Source: Rhodobacteraceae bacterium DSL-40 (lineage in GTDB: Bacteria > Pseudomonadota > Alphaproteobacteria > Rhodobacterales > Rhodobacteraceae). From it: a stretch of DNA of 64,000 bases. Each line of letters begins with the position of its first letter. Position 1 is the first letter of the stretch. A program made the translations under genes and the position numbers. The notes beneath the pieces were generated by a model. That model saw only the letters and a program-made list of their open reading frames with translations. It did not search any database and was not told the DNA's origin. The stretch covers positions 1-64,000 of the forward strand of contig QKPN01000022.1 in the NCBI GenBank assembly GCA_003258405.1, read 5' to 3'. Of the stretch, positions 18,491 to 27,512 are shown one piece after another.

Positions 18491-18961
18491 ATGGACAGCC
18501 CGGCCCTCTCCGACCTCGCCGAACTGCTGCCGGGCCAGCGAATCGCCCGCGGCGTGCAACGCCATCTCGTGCATCACGGATTCGCCTCGATCTGCGAATT
18601 CGTGCCCGCGCCGGGGCTCCGGGTCGATGTGATCGCGCTCGGCCCGAAGGGCGAGGTCTGGATCGTGGAATGCAAGTCGGGCCGCGAGGATTTCCGCACC
18701 GACCGCAAGTGGCAGGGCTACCTGCCCTGGTGCGACCGCTTCTTCTGGGCGGTGGAGGAGAGCTTTCCCGTCGAGCTGCTGCCGGAGGAGACCGGCCTCA
18801 TCCTCGCCGATGCCTATGACGCCGAGATCGCCCGCTGGCCGGAAACGACACCGCTCGCGGGCGCCCGGCGCAAGGCGCTCACCCAGCGCTTCGCCCGCAC
18901 CGCAGCCGCACGGCTTCAGGGCCTCACCGACCCCGGCCTTCCCGCCGCGGTGCAGCTCTAG
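18491..18961 (+). CDS. mmcB: MmcB family DNA repair protein
   Basis: 156 residues from the ATG at 18491. The segment RVDVIALGPKGEVWIVECKSGREDF carries an Asp ... Glu-x-Lys arrangement as in restriction-endonuclease folds, followed by RKWQGYLPWCDRFFWAV. This matches the MmcB family, a DNA-damage protein known from Caulobacter that works with the ImuB mutagenesis pathway. The open frame extends 34 codons upstream, but that part is not protein-like. It is divergent from ctaD. Its stop shares bases with the stop of the convergent DUF6324 gene. Confidence 0.85.
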   Translation: MDSPALSDLAELLPGQRIARGVQRHLVHHGFASICEFVPAPGLRVDVIALGPKGEVWIVECKSGREDFRTDRKWQGYLPWCDRFFWAVEESFPVELLPEETGLILADAYDAEIARWPETTPLAGARRKALTQRFARTAAARLQGLTDPGLPAAVQL

Positions 18962-19200
18962 CGCTTCTTGCCGCCCTTGCCGGTGCCGGGCTTCGGCGCC
19001 TGCCCCTTGCCTTCGGCCGCCATGGCGCGGGCGCGTCGGGCGGCGGCAAGGAATTCCTCGGCGATTTCCTCCGCCTCGTCGGGATCGAAGTCGAGCGGCA
19101 GTTCGACCTGATCGGTCTCGATATAGAGCCGAACCATGCCGAGCGATGTCGGCCCGATCTGGAGACTGGCGGCGATGTCGCTTTCGCGGTCGATGCCCAT
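18958..19200 (-). CDS. DUF6324 family protein
   Basis: 80 residues, small and soluble. The N-terminal IAASLQIGPTSLGMVRLYIE and the DFDPDEAEEIAEEFLAAARRA helix followed by a Lys/Gly-rich tail match a short conserved Rhodobacterales family annotated as DUF6324. No function is known. The ATG at 19200 begins the conserved part; the frame upstream runs into the tRNA. The stop codons of this gene and mmcB lie on the shared palindrome CTAG (18958-18961). Confidence 0.78.
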   Translation of the reverse strand: MGIDRESDIAASLQIGPTSLGMVRLYIETDQVELPLDFDPDEAEEIAEEFLAAARRARAMAAEGKGQAPKPGTGKGGKKR

Positions 19201-19266
19201 GGAAGGATTCCTCTGCTCGGTGCCGAGTTGTTCTAGAGAAACTGGCCCATGAGAGGCAAGTGGGAC

Positions 19267-19295
19267 TTGCATTTGCGGTTCATGCCCGCTATCGG
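19267..19295 (+). promoter_or_regulatory. Candidate promoter of tRNA-His
   Basis: TTGCAT at 19267-19272, 17-base spacer, TATCGG at 19290-19295, ten bases before the tRNA 5' end. Only partial matches to consensus, but position and spacing fit. Confidence 0.35.
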
Positions 19296-19305
19296 GTGCG
19301 CCGGA

Positions 19306-19382
19306 GCCGACGTAGCTCAGTAGGTTAGAGCACCAGATTGTGGATCTGGGGGTCCCCCGTTCGAGCCGGGGCGTCGGTACCA
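19306..19382 (+). tRNA. tRNA-His (GTG anticodon)
   Basis: 77 bases including an encoded CCA. Acceptor GCCGACG pairs with CGTCGGT, with a G1:U72 wobble. The D stem is GCTC/GAGC. The anticodon arm is CCAGA TTGTGGA TCTGG with anticodon GTG. The T arm is CCCCG TTCGAGC CGGGG. The discriminator is A73 and the base before G1 is A, so the usual extra G(-1) is not encoded. This is the known alphaproteobacterial exception for tRNA-His identity. I see no terminator directly after it. Confidence 0.95.
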
Positions 19383-19482
19383 CGCTTCCAGACATTTCAG
19401 CCAGGCGACAGACAGGCCCCTCCCGAGTCGCTTGCGACGCAGGCGGCCGCACCCTCGGGATGCAACCGCGTCGCGCCTCGGC

Positions 19483-20097
19483 TCAGCCCCGGAACGACCA
19501 CATTTCCGACAGGCGCATCGTGCGCATGTAGTGATGGATAAGGCCGAGGCCCGCATGGCCGATAAGGTAGACCCAGACGAGGTTTGCCAGCGCGAAATGG
19601 ATCTGCATCACCCACATCCCGTCCGGCTCGGCCGACTGCCCGGCCCAGACCTGGATGGCATAGATGAGCCCGCTGCCGGCCATCGCGCTCATCAGCATGA
19701 GGCCGAGCCCATGGACGGCCGAGGCAAGCGGCGAGCCCGGCTCGTACTCCGGCAGGCGGAAGCGCATCGCGGAGCGGACATGCACCACCACATCCTCGCG
19801 CAGCGCCCGGAGCCGCGGCCCCGAGAGCCAGGGAAAGAGCGCGCCGATCGCGGTGCCGCGCTGGCGGAGCAGGAGCACGAGCCAGAACATCAGCGCGAAG
19901 AACGCCGCGCCGAAACCGCTCAGCCGGTGGAGCTGGAAGAGCGCATCCCCCGGCCGCGTCTCGCCCGGCCCCGACATCACGAGGCTCGTCGCGAGCTGGA
20001 TGATGATGGTGATGGCAAGGCCCATGTGGACAAGCCGCGTTACCCGCGTGTGGCGCGAAGCGGTCTCGGCAGTCGTGGCGTCGGCGTAGGCGGTCAT
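19483..20097 (-). CDS. Cytochrome b/b6 domain membrane protein
   Basis: 204 residues, four to five predicted membrane helices. It resembles the b-type cytochromes of Ni-Fe hydrogenases and cytochrome b561 (CybB type). Candidate heme-ligand histidines sit in helices at His24 (RLVHMGLAI), His57 (LHRLSGFG), His129 (VHGLGLML), His167 and His181 (IGHAGLGLIHH). It would pass electrons in the inner membrane; partner and quinone site are unknown. It lies 106 bases after the sensor kinase on the same strand, so the two-component system may control it. The start is ATG at 20097; the longer frame overlaps the kinase. Confidence 0.85.
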   Translation of the reverse strand: MTAYADATTAETASRHTRVTRLVHMGLAITIIIQLATSLVMSGPGETRPGDALFQLHRLSGFGAAFFALMFWLVLLLRQRGTAIGALFPWLSGPRLRALREDVVVHVRSAMRFRLPEYEPGSPLASAVHGLGLMLMSAMAGSGLIYAIQVWAGQSAEPDGMWVMQIHFALANLVWVYLIGHAGLGLIHHYMRTMRLSEMWSFRG

Positions 20098-20182
20098 GGT
20101 GCGTGATCCTTCCGGAAAGGGCGGGACAACAGGGGTGCCCGGCGCAAAAGCGGGCCTGCCGCAAGATATGGGGCCACGATCC

Positions 20183-20219
20183 CCCGAATACCTTCGGGCG
20201 CTCTTACAAATCCGTAAGA
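20183..20219. other. Two short hairpins between sensor kinase and cytochrome b
   Basis: TCTTAC-AAATCC-GTAAGA at 20202-20219 covers the kinase stop codon, and CCCGAA-TACC-TTCGGG at 20183-20198 follows directly. They could stabilise, attenuate or process the transcript before the cytochrome gene. Confidence 0.35.
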
Positions 20220-21609
20220 TCCCTCGCGCGCCGCGCGTCTCCCGGTGGAAAGACCAGCCGCGCCCGCAGCCCGGGCCGGGCATCCTCCAGCCGCAGATCG
20301 GCGTCATGGAGCCCGGCGATCGCCGCGACGAGCGCGAGCCCCAGCCCCGAGCCCGGCGTATGCCGGCTCTGGTCGAGCCGCACGAAGCGCTCGAGCACCC
20401 TGTGGCGCTGGTCCTCGGGGATGCCCGGCCCGTCGTCGCGGACGGAAATCTCCGCCCCACCCGGCCCGCCGGACACCGCGATCTCGATCCGCGCCGGGGC
20501 CGGGCAATGCCGGAGCGCATTCTCGACGAGGTTCGTCACCGCCTGCTGGAGCAGCATGTGATCGCCCTGCACGACGACCGGCGCCGCCGGCGCTGCGAGG
20601 CAGAGCGTGTCGCCGAGATCCTCCGCCACCGGCAGGAGCATCTCGTGAAGCCCTGCGGCAAGCTCGCCGAGATCGACCGGCTCCCGGTGCGGCTCGACCA
20701 TGCCCGCCTGCATCCGGGAAAGCCGGAGGATCGCATCGAAGCTCGCCGAGATGCCGTCGAGATCGTCGAGCGCATCGCCGATCTCCCGCCGCGCGGCGTC
20801 GGGCAGCTCCGGCCCGAGCGCGAGCGGCTCGAGGCGCAGGCGCAGGCGGGCGAGCGGCGCCCGCAGGTCATGGGCGACATCGGTCGTCACCTGGCGCAGC
20901 GCCGCAACCCCGGTTTCGAGCCGGTCGAGCGTTGCATCCACCCGGCGGGCCAGCCGGGCGAGATCGTCATCGCCCTGCTCGCGGATCCGGAGCGAGGGAT
21001 CGCCATCCCCCACCGCCTGAAGCACCGTCTCCATCCGGGCGATGCGCGCGTCGTTGCGCCAGGCGATCCAGAGCGCGAGCCCCGCAGACAGCGCGATGGC
21101 GAGGCTGAGGCCGGTGGCGAGGTTGCGGAAGAGGATCGCGCGGTTCTCGTCGAGCACCCGGTCGTCACGCGCCGCCATCAGCCAGCCGCGCGGCACCCGG
21201 CGCCCATAGGCGAAGTAGCGCTCGTCTTCCTTCCCTGCCGCGACATGCGGACTGGAGAAATCCACCCCGGGGCGCAGCTCGCGCGGTCCGGTGAAGGGCT
21301 CCTTCGGCTCGAAATTGCCCTCCCGCCGGCCGGTGGCGGCGTCGATGAAGGCCACCAGAACCTCGCCGTCCTGCGACGCCGCGACCTCGGCGGCGAGCTG
21401 GTAGTGCAGATCCTCGAGGTCGTCCTGCCCCGCCATCACGCTCAGCCCCTCGACAGTGCGCTCGACATCGCGCTGGAGCCGCAGCTTCTCCTCGGAGGAC
21501 TGCTGGATATAGATCACCGCGCCCATGAGAATTGCCGTCGCGATGAAGACGACGGAGACGGCGAGCGCGAAGCGCGTGGAGGACGAGAGCGCGCGGCCGC
21601 GGGCGCGCA

Positions 21610-21613
<4 letters not shown>
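20204..21613 (-). CDS. Two-component sensor histidine kinase
   Basis: 469 residues. TM1 is at about 14-36, a periplasmic domain of about 125 residues follows, TM2 is at 163-186, then HAMP, and a HisKA domain with the phospho-accepting His248 in TDVAHDLRAPL. The ATP-binding domain shows NLVENALRH (N box), DDGPGIP (G1) and GSGLGLALV (G2). It is an inner-membrane kinase that phosphorylates the OmpR-type regulator encoded just upstream, with which it overlaps by 4 bases. The input signal is unknown; a cytochrome b gene downstream suggests a respiratory or redox cue. Confidence 0.93.
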
Positions 21614-22281
<668 letters not shown>

Positions 22282-22449
22282 GTCTGCCCTCCTCGGCGCC
22301 TCGCACCAGCCTGCCCGCCGCAGCTTACGGCAAGATGAAGCAATGTCTGCCTGTCCGGAACCTTGCCGATTTGTAAAGTGCAGCGGCGCGGCACCTGCGC
22401 TATGGGCTGGCGCGGGGCCGCTCCCGGTTCCGCCGGGGAGTGTAGGCAA

Positions 22450-23022
22450 GTGAAGCGATTGCGTTGGAGACTGGCCCTTGCGGGCACCGGCCTTGCCGCC
22501 CTGCTTGTCGCTGCCCTCGGCTGGGCCGCCTGGCTCCAGGTCACCGGCAATGTGCACGAGGTCCGCCGGGGTGAGCTCTACCGCTCTGCGCAGCTTGCCC
22601 CCGACCAGCTTGCCAGGGTGATCGACCGCGAGCGCATCGCGAGCATCCTGAACCTGCGCGGACGCAGCGAGACCGAAGACTGGTGGATTGCCGAGACGGC
22701 GATGGCCCGGCAGAAGGGCCCGGTCCATGCCGATTTCGCCATGTCGGCAAGCGCGGTGCCCCCGCCCGAGCGGCTGGCCGAGCTGGTCGCGCTGATGCGG
22801 AGCCTGCCGAAGCCGATCCTGATCCACTGCCACGCGGGGTCCGACCGCACGGGGCTCGCGGCCGCGCTCTATCTCGCCGCGATCGACGGCGATGACGAGG
22901 AAACCGCGGAAGCGCAGCTCTCCTTCCGCTTCGGCCATGTCGCACTGCCGTTCTCGCAGGCCTGGCCGATGGACCAGACCTGGGAACGGCTCGAAGCCTC
23001 GCTCGGCTTCGAGGGGAGTTGA
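22450..23022 (+). CDS. Membrane-anchored dual-specificity/tyrosine phosphatase-like protein
   Basis: 190 residues. An N-terminal membrane anchor (about residues 8-30) is followed by a phosphatase domain with the CX5R loop HCHAGSDRTG (Cys127, Arg133) and the upstream YRSAQLAPDQLARVI segment of DSP/PTP proteins. The domain would face the periplasm if the anchor is a simple signal anchor, which is unusual for protein dephosphorylation; lipid or inositol phosphates are alternatives. The start is GTG at 22450 after GGGGAG. It is divergent from the two-component operon and may belong to its regulon. Confidence 0.82.
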   Translation: MKRLRWRLALAGTGLAALLVAALGWAAWLQVTGNVHEVRRGELYRSAQLAPDQLARVIDRERIASILNLRGRSETEDWWIAETAMARQKGPVHADFAMSASAVPPPERLAELVALMRSLPKPILIHCHAGSDRTGLAAALYLAAIDGDDEETAEAQLSFRFGHVALPFSQAWPMDQTWERLEASLGFEGS

Positions 23023-23077
23023 GAAAGGCCAGCCGGGGGCCGGGTTGCGAGAGAGCTGCGGCCCCGTGCCCGGCTTC

Positions 23078-23851
23078 TCAGCTCATCCACTGGCCGCCAT
23101 CGACATTGTAGGTCTGCGCGAGGATGTAGTCGGCCTCGCTGCTCGCGAGGAAAACCGCCATGCCGGTAAGATCCTCGGGCTTCGCGAAGCGCCCGAAGGG
23201 CACGCCCGCGGCGACCTCGGCCTTCTTCTGGCCCGGTGCCTTGCCCTCGAGCCTCGCAAACATCGCGTCCACATGATCCCAGTGCTCCCCATCCACCACG
23301 CCCGGCGCGATGGCGTTCACGTTGATACCGTGCTGGATGAGGTTGAGCCCGGCCGACTGGGTAAGCGAGATCACCGCCGCCTTGGTCGAACAGTAGACCG
23401 CAACGAGGCTCTCGCCGCGCCGCCCGGCCTGGCTCGCCATGTTGATGATCTTGCCACCGTGGCCCTGCGCGATCATCTGCCGCGCCGCCGCCTGCATCGT
23501 GAAGAGCGTGCCGCCAACATTGACGGCATAGAGCCGGTCATAGCTCTCGCGCGTGATGTCGACGATGTTGTCGGCATCGAAAAGGGCTGCATTGTTGATG
23601 AGGATGTCGAGCTTGCCCGCCTTCTCGACCACCGCGGCGATGGCGGCATCTATGCTCTCCTGCCGCGCAACGTCGATTTTCACGGCATAGGCGCCGTCGC
23701 CGATCTCGGCAGCGGCGGCCTCTGCGGCCTCGAAATTGATATCGCCGATCGCGACCGTGGCACCTTCGGCGACATAACGCGCGGCGAAGGCCTTTCCGAG
23801 GCCGCGGGCGGCACCGGTGACGAGCGTGGATTTTCCGTCAAGGCGTTTCAT
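23078..23851 (-). CDS. smoS: Sorbitol dehydrogenase SmoS-type (SDR)
   Basis: 257 residues, a classical short-chain dehydrogenase. The NAD motif TGAARGLG is at 12-19, NNAA at 86-89, and the catalytic Ser140, Tyr153, Lys157 in MASQAGRRG and YCSTK. The sequence closely follows Rhodobacter SmoS, which oxidises sorbitol to fructose and galactitol to tagatose; the end EADYILAQTYNVDGGQW is typical. In smo operons the gene follows a polyol ABC transporter. Here only the last 31 codons of the ATPase gene remain, overlapping this start (ATGA). No other polyol gene is in the window, so its substrate supply and promoter are unclear. Confidence 0.9.
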   Translation of the reverse strand: MKRLDGKSTLVTGAARGLGKAFAARYVAEGATVAIGDINFEAAEAAAAEIGDGAYAVKIDVARQESIDAAIAAVVEKAGKLDILINNAALFDADNIVDITRESYDRLYAVNVGGTLFTMQAAARQMIAQGHGGKIINMASQAGRRGESLVAVYCSTKAAVISLTQSAGLNLIQHGINVNAIAPGVVDGEHWDHVDAMFARLEGKAPGQKKAEVAAGVPFGRFAKPEDLTGMAVFLASSEADYILAQTYNVDGGQWMS

Positions 23852-23943
23852 TGGATACGCAGTCCTTCTTCTTTGAAACGGTGGAAGCTGTCGGCGGAGA
23901 GGGTGAGCCGGAGCGCATCGCCATGGTCGAGCGCGAGCGCGCC
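23848..23943 (-). pseudogene. C-terminal relic of a MalK/SmoK-type ABC transporter ATPase
   Basis: Translating the minus strand just before smoS gives GALALDHGDALRLTLSAD followed by SFHRFKEEGLRIQ and a stop. This matches the last residues of MalK-type sugar ATPases (TOBE strand, then a HxFDxxG end; compare YRFDAQGL at the end of the intact ATPase at 33363-34367). Its TGA overlaps the smoS ATG (ATGA), the junction expected in a polyol operon. Upstream of 23943 the frame loses protein character, and no Walker or signature motif exists before the next gene. It is a deletion remnant. Confidence 0.72.
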
Positions 23944-24162
23944 GGCCATAGGACAAGGATTTCCGCAAGGCGGATCTTCCGACGCTCCATTTCCTCCCCC
24001 TCCGGCGCTGAAGGACCGGATTGCGGCATTCCTTGCAGCGCAGCCCCTGCTGCGGCGGCACCGGCCGCCCGGCCCTCAGTCCGGTTCAGGATAACTCCAT
24101 GCGCGAGATGATTGCACGGCCCTCTCGGCCTGCCGGACCACCTTCGCGCACCGCAGCCGCCA

Positions 24163-25608
24163 TCAGAGCAGGAAATCCTCCGCGCCGAGCGCCTCGAGCC
24201 CGATCCCGTCGAGGAAAAGCCGATCCTCCCCGAGGGCGAGACGCACCCCGCCCGCCGTGTCCCGGGCCGCGGCCAGCACCGCCTCGACGCTCGTGGCCTC
24301 CGCATGGCGCCGGAGATCGATCCGGTCCCCCTCGCCGAAATCGGCGATTCGGTCCGTCCCCGATCCGGAGGAAAACACGAAGAGGTCGCTCCCGTGCCCG
24401 CCGGTCAGCAGGTCGCGGCCCAGCCCGCCGTCGAGCCTGTCGCGGCCGCGCCCGCCTTCCAGCACATCGTTGCCCCGCCCGCCGAACAGCGCATCCGCGC
24501 CGCCGCGCCCGAAAACCCCGTCCGGCCCCGCACCGCCGAACAGACGGTTCGCCATGCTGTTGCCCTCGATCCCGTCGGCGCCGCTCCCCCCGGCTGCATT
24601 CTCGATCAGAACGCCGCGAAAGCCTTCCTGATCCCGCCACAGTACCTTGGTGAAGTCGTCGGCAATCATGAAGCCGCCGTGAACGCCCCGGACCTGGCTG
24701 ATCCCGCCGATCCGGACGGCGCCTTGATCGAAGACGAAGGGCGCGAGCGAGATCTGGCAGTCGAGCGGCCCGGAATACCGGATCCAGTCGATGCCGCCGG
24801 TATCCCAGAGCGTCGCCCAGCCCACGCCGGGCCCGTCCACGGCCGGAAGCCAGTAGATATCCTCGGCCCGCCCGTCGCCATCACCATCGGCCACGGCACC
24901 TGCGGTATTGGCGCCATAAAGATGCTGTATCGCCGCGATATCGAGCGGATCAGGCGTGAGGAACTGTCCGAAATCCTGCGGCGGCGGCCCGGCGCGATCC
25001 CATGTCGCCCGAAGGTCGAGATAGCCGGTTCGCGGATCGAAGTCCCAGTCTGCATAGGCCATCACCGTGGCAGCGGAGGAGATCTCCCAGGTTTCGCCAA
25101 GAACGCCGGACTCCCCGCTCGGGCCACTGTCAAATGGATGCGCAAGGCCCAGGCCGTGCCCAAGCTCGTGAAGAATCACTAGAAAGCCATAGCCGCCCGG
25201 CCGCGTTCCCGCTTCGCTCCAGCCAAAGCTGTCGCGAATGTAGCCGCCGAAAACCTGCCCCGGATAGGTGTAGCCGAGCAGGGAGGGCGTCTCCTGAAAC
25301 GCGATGGTATCGTCGTCCAGATACTCGAAGTTCTCCCGCGGGCCGATCTCGATCCGGAATGCAGCCGTGCGACCGGGGGGATCGACGAACTCGAAGTCCA
25401 CCTGCGCCACGCGCTCCCAGGCTTCGGTCCCGGCGGCAAGGGCGGCAAGCTCCCAGCCGTGCACGCGGTCGACACCCCGCGCCATGACATCTCCCGCCAC
25501 ATGCACCGTCAGCGGAACGACACCGCGCCCCGGCCACCGGATGCCGCCGTCGAGTATCGCGTCGATGAAGAAGTTTTCCGTAAGTATCGTTTGTACTGGT
25601 GAAGGCAT
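24163..25608 (-). CDS. M10 metallopeptidase with RTX calcium-binding repeats (serralysin-like)
   Basis: 481 residues. The zinc site HELGHGLGLAH (147-157) and the Met-turn VMAYADW (Met183) define a metzincin of family M10. After a serralysin-like linker (IENAAGGSGADGIEGN) five to six RTX nonapeptides GGxGxDxLx occupy about 365-425, then a C-terminal end ...GAEDFLL. There is no N-terminal signal peptide, as expected for a type I (ABC) secreted protein recognised at its C-terminus. No HlyB/HlyD/TolC genes are in this window. An 11-bp repeat array lies upstream. Likely a secreted protease; its target is unknown. Confidence 0.88.
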   Translation of the reverse strand: MPSPVQTILTENFFIDAILDGGIRWPGRGVVPLTVHVAGDVMARGVDRVHGWELAALAAGTEAWERVAQVDFEFVDPPGRTAAFRIEIGPRENFEYLDDDTIAFQETPSLLGYTYPGQVFGGYIRDSFGWSEAGTRPGGYGFLVILHELGHGLGLAHPFDSGPSGESGVLGETWEISSAATVMAYADWDFDPRTGYLDLRATWDRAGPPPQDFGQFLTPDPLDIAAIQHLYGANTAGAVADGDGDGRAEDIYWLPAVDGPGVGWATLWDTGGIDWIRYSGPLDCQISLAPFVFDQGAVRIGGISQVRGVHGGFMIADDFTKVLWRDQEGFRGVLIENAAGGSGADGIEGNSMANRLFGGAGPDGVFGRGGADALFGGRGNDVLEGGRGRDRLDGGLGRDLLTGGHGSDLFVFSSGSGTDRIADFGEGDRIDLRRHAEATSVEAVLAAARDTAGGVRLALGEDRLFLDGIGLEALGAEDFLL

Positions 25609-25755
25609 CGCCCACTCCCCACAAAACCCTGATCCGGAAATCGGTAAATCGTCAAAACCGCCGGATGGTCTCAGAAACAGGAGAGTCGGGCCAGATCGTT
25701 ATACGCACCTCGAAGTCGCGCGGAAGGCGATATCAGAGACCAGGGCCGGACCGGC

Positions 25756-25809
25756 GTTGCCATATGATTGCCATATGGATTCCATATCGATTCCATACGG
25801 AATCCATAC
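25756..25809. repeat. Five-unit 11-bp direct repeat upstream of the metalloprotease
   Basis: Units GTTGCCATAT, GATTGCCATAT, GGATTCCATAT, CGATTCCATAC and GGAATCCATAC follow without gaps. The consensus is roughly GATTCCATAY with an 11-base period, close to one helical turn. It is AT-rich in a high-GC region, about 150 bases upstream of the protease start, between it and the 3' end of the peroxidase-like gene. It could be a multi-site operator or a small minisatellite. Confidence 0.75.
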
Positions 25810-25830
25810 CGCCGATCCGCGTGCCCCGCC

Positions 25831-26400
25831 TCAGCGCGCCATGCTGTAGAATTCGTCGTTCGGGCGCATGCTGGTCACGTTCGCCATACGGTTCGACAGT
25901 CCGAAAAATGCAGAGATTCCAGCAATATCCCAGATATCCTCCCGATCGAATCCATGCGCCTCAAGTGCCGCGAAATCCGCATCCCCCACCTCATGCGCCC
26001 GCTGCGAAACCTTCATCGCAAACTCGAGCATCGCCTTCTGCCGCTCCGTGATATCCGCCTTGCGAAAATTCACCGCCACCTGATCCGCGATCAGCGGATT
26101 CTTGGCTCGAATCCGTAGGATAGCGCCATGAGCGACCACGCAATACTGGCATTGATTGACGGTGCTGGTGGCCACGACGATCATCTCGCGCTCGGCCTTC
26201 GTGAGGTTCCCCGGCCGCTCCATCAGCGCGTCGTGATAGGCAAAGAACGCCCGGAACTCGTCCGGCCGATGCGCGAGAACCAGAAAGACGTTGGGCACGA
26301 AGCCGGACTTTTCCTGCACTGCCAGGATCCGCTCGCGAATATCTTCGGGCATGTCGGCAAGTGCGGGCACCGGAAACCGGCTGACGGGATGGTCGGTCAT
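25831..26400 (-). CDS. Peroxidase-related enzyme, carboxymuconolactone decarboxylase/AhpD-like
   Basis: 189 residues from the ATG at 26400. The core TKAEREMIVVATSTVNQCQYCVVAHG carries the CxxC...H motif (Cys-Gln-Tyr-Cys) of AhpD-like thiol peroxidases. The longer format with DREDIWDIAGISAFFGLSNRMAN at the C-terminus matches the uncharacterised peroxidase-related family. It probably acts on hydroperoxides in the cytoplasm, but the reductant is unknown. The 13-codon longer start is less likely because the shorter one follows an AGGA site. It lies 119 bases downstream of the acuI stop, on the same strand. Confidence 0.86.
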   Translation of the reverse strand: MTDHPVSRFPVPALADMPEDIRERILAVQEKSGFVPNVFLVLAHRPDEFRAFFAYHDALMERPGNLTKAEREMIVVATSTVNQCQYCVVAHGAILRIRAKNPLIADQVAVNFRKADITERQKAMLEFAMKVSQRAHEVGDADFAALEAHGFDREDIWDIAGISAFFGLSNRMANVTSMRPNDEFYSMAR

Positions 26401-26519
26401 CTGAAAGGGTCCTGAAAAAATGGGGCGGTATCCCATCATGGAAAGGGGGATACCGCGGCTCTGCAGTCGCCATGCGACACATGAGGATGGTCCGGGCGGC
26501 GCTTCGGCCGCCCGGTTGC

Positions 26520-27512
26520 TCAGCCGAGCTCGGGATTGACCGGAACGACGATACGGCCACGGATCTGGCCCGCAATCAGTTCCCCGGCGGCCTCAATTGC
26601 GCCGTCGAGGCTTACCTCCTGGGTGAGTTCAGCCAGAAGCCCGGGATCGAGATCGCTCGCAAGCCGCCGCCAGGCCTCGAGCCGTTCCTCCCGCGGGCAC
26701 ATCACGCTGTCGACGCCCGCAAGTGTCACGCCGCGCAGGATGAAGGGGGCAACGGTCGTCGGAAGATCCATTCCGCCCGCAAGGCCGCAGGCCGCAACAG
26801 CGCCACTCCGCTTCACGCCCGCCAGAACATTGGCCAGAACATGGCCGCCGACCACATCCACGGCACCCGCCCAGCGCTCCTTTGCAAGCGGGCGGCCGGG
26901 GCTGGTGAACCCCTCGCGGCCGATGATCTCCTGCGCTCCCAGGCCCTTGAGATAGGTGGCCTCCTCCGGGCGGCCGGTCATCGCCACGACCTGGAAGCCA
27001 AGCTTCGCAAGCAATGCCACGGCAACACTGCCGACACCCCCCGCAGCGCCGGTAACCAGAATCTCGCCCTTGTCGGGCGTCACGCCATTCTTTTCCAGCG
27101 CGATCACGCAGAGCATCGCGGTATAGCCCGCCGTGCCGATGGCCATGGCTTCGCGCAGGCTGAAGGGCGCCTGAAGCGGGACCAGCCAGTCGCCGCGCAC
27201 CCGTGCCTTGCCGGCGAGCCCGCCCCAATGGCCCTCGCCGACACCCCAGCCGTTCAGCACCACGCGGTCACCGACGGCATACTCCGGGTTATCAGACGCG
27301 CTCACGATGCCCGCGAAGTCGATGCCAGGCACCATGGGAAAGCGCCGGACGATCGGCCCCTTTCCGGTGATGGCGAGCGCATCCTTGTAGTTGAGCGTCG
27401 AGAAGGCAACATCGACGGTCACGTCGCCTTCCATCAGTGCGTCCTCGCCGATCTCCGTCAGCGTGGCCGACTGGCCCGCATCGCCCTTTTCGATCAGGAT
27501 TCCCTTGAACAT
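26520..27512 (-). CDS. acuI: Acrylyl-CoA reductase (NADPH)
   Basis: 330 residues, zinc-independent medium-chain reductase of the YhdH/AcuI type. AcuI reduces toxic acryloyl-CoA to propionyl-CoA during DMSP or acrylate breakdown and in 3-hydroxypropionate metabolism. Visible are [21 protein letters not shown], the nucleotide motif [13 protein letters not shown] and [10 protein letters not shown] at the end. It overlaps acuR by 19 bases; that pairing strengthens the call over a generic quinone-oxidoreductase label. No DMSP lyase (dddL or other) or acuK/N is next to it here. Confidence 0.92.
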   Translation of the reverse strand: MFKGILIEKGDAGQSATLTEIGEDALMEGDVTVDVAFSTLNYKDALAITGKGPIVRRFPMVPGIDFAGIVSASDNPEYAVGDRVVLNGWGVGEGHWGGLAGKARVRGDWLVPLQAPFSLREAMAIGTAGYTAMLCVIALEKNGVTPDKGEILVTGAAGGVGSVAVALLAKLGFQVVAMTGRPEEATYLKGLGAQEIIGREGFTSPGRPLAKERWAGAVDVVGGHVLANVLAGVKRSGAVAACGLAGGMDLPTTVAPFILRGVTLAGVDSVMCPREERLEAWRRLASDLDPGLLAELTQEVSLDGAIEAAGELIAGQIRGRIVVPVNPELG

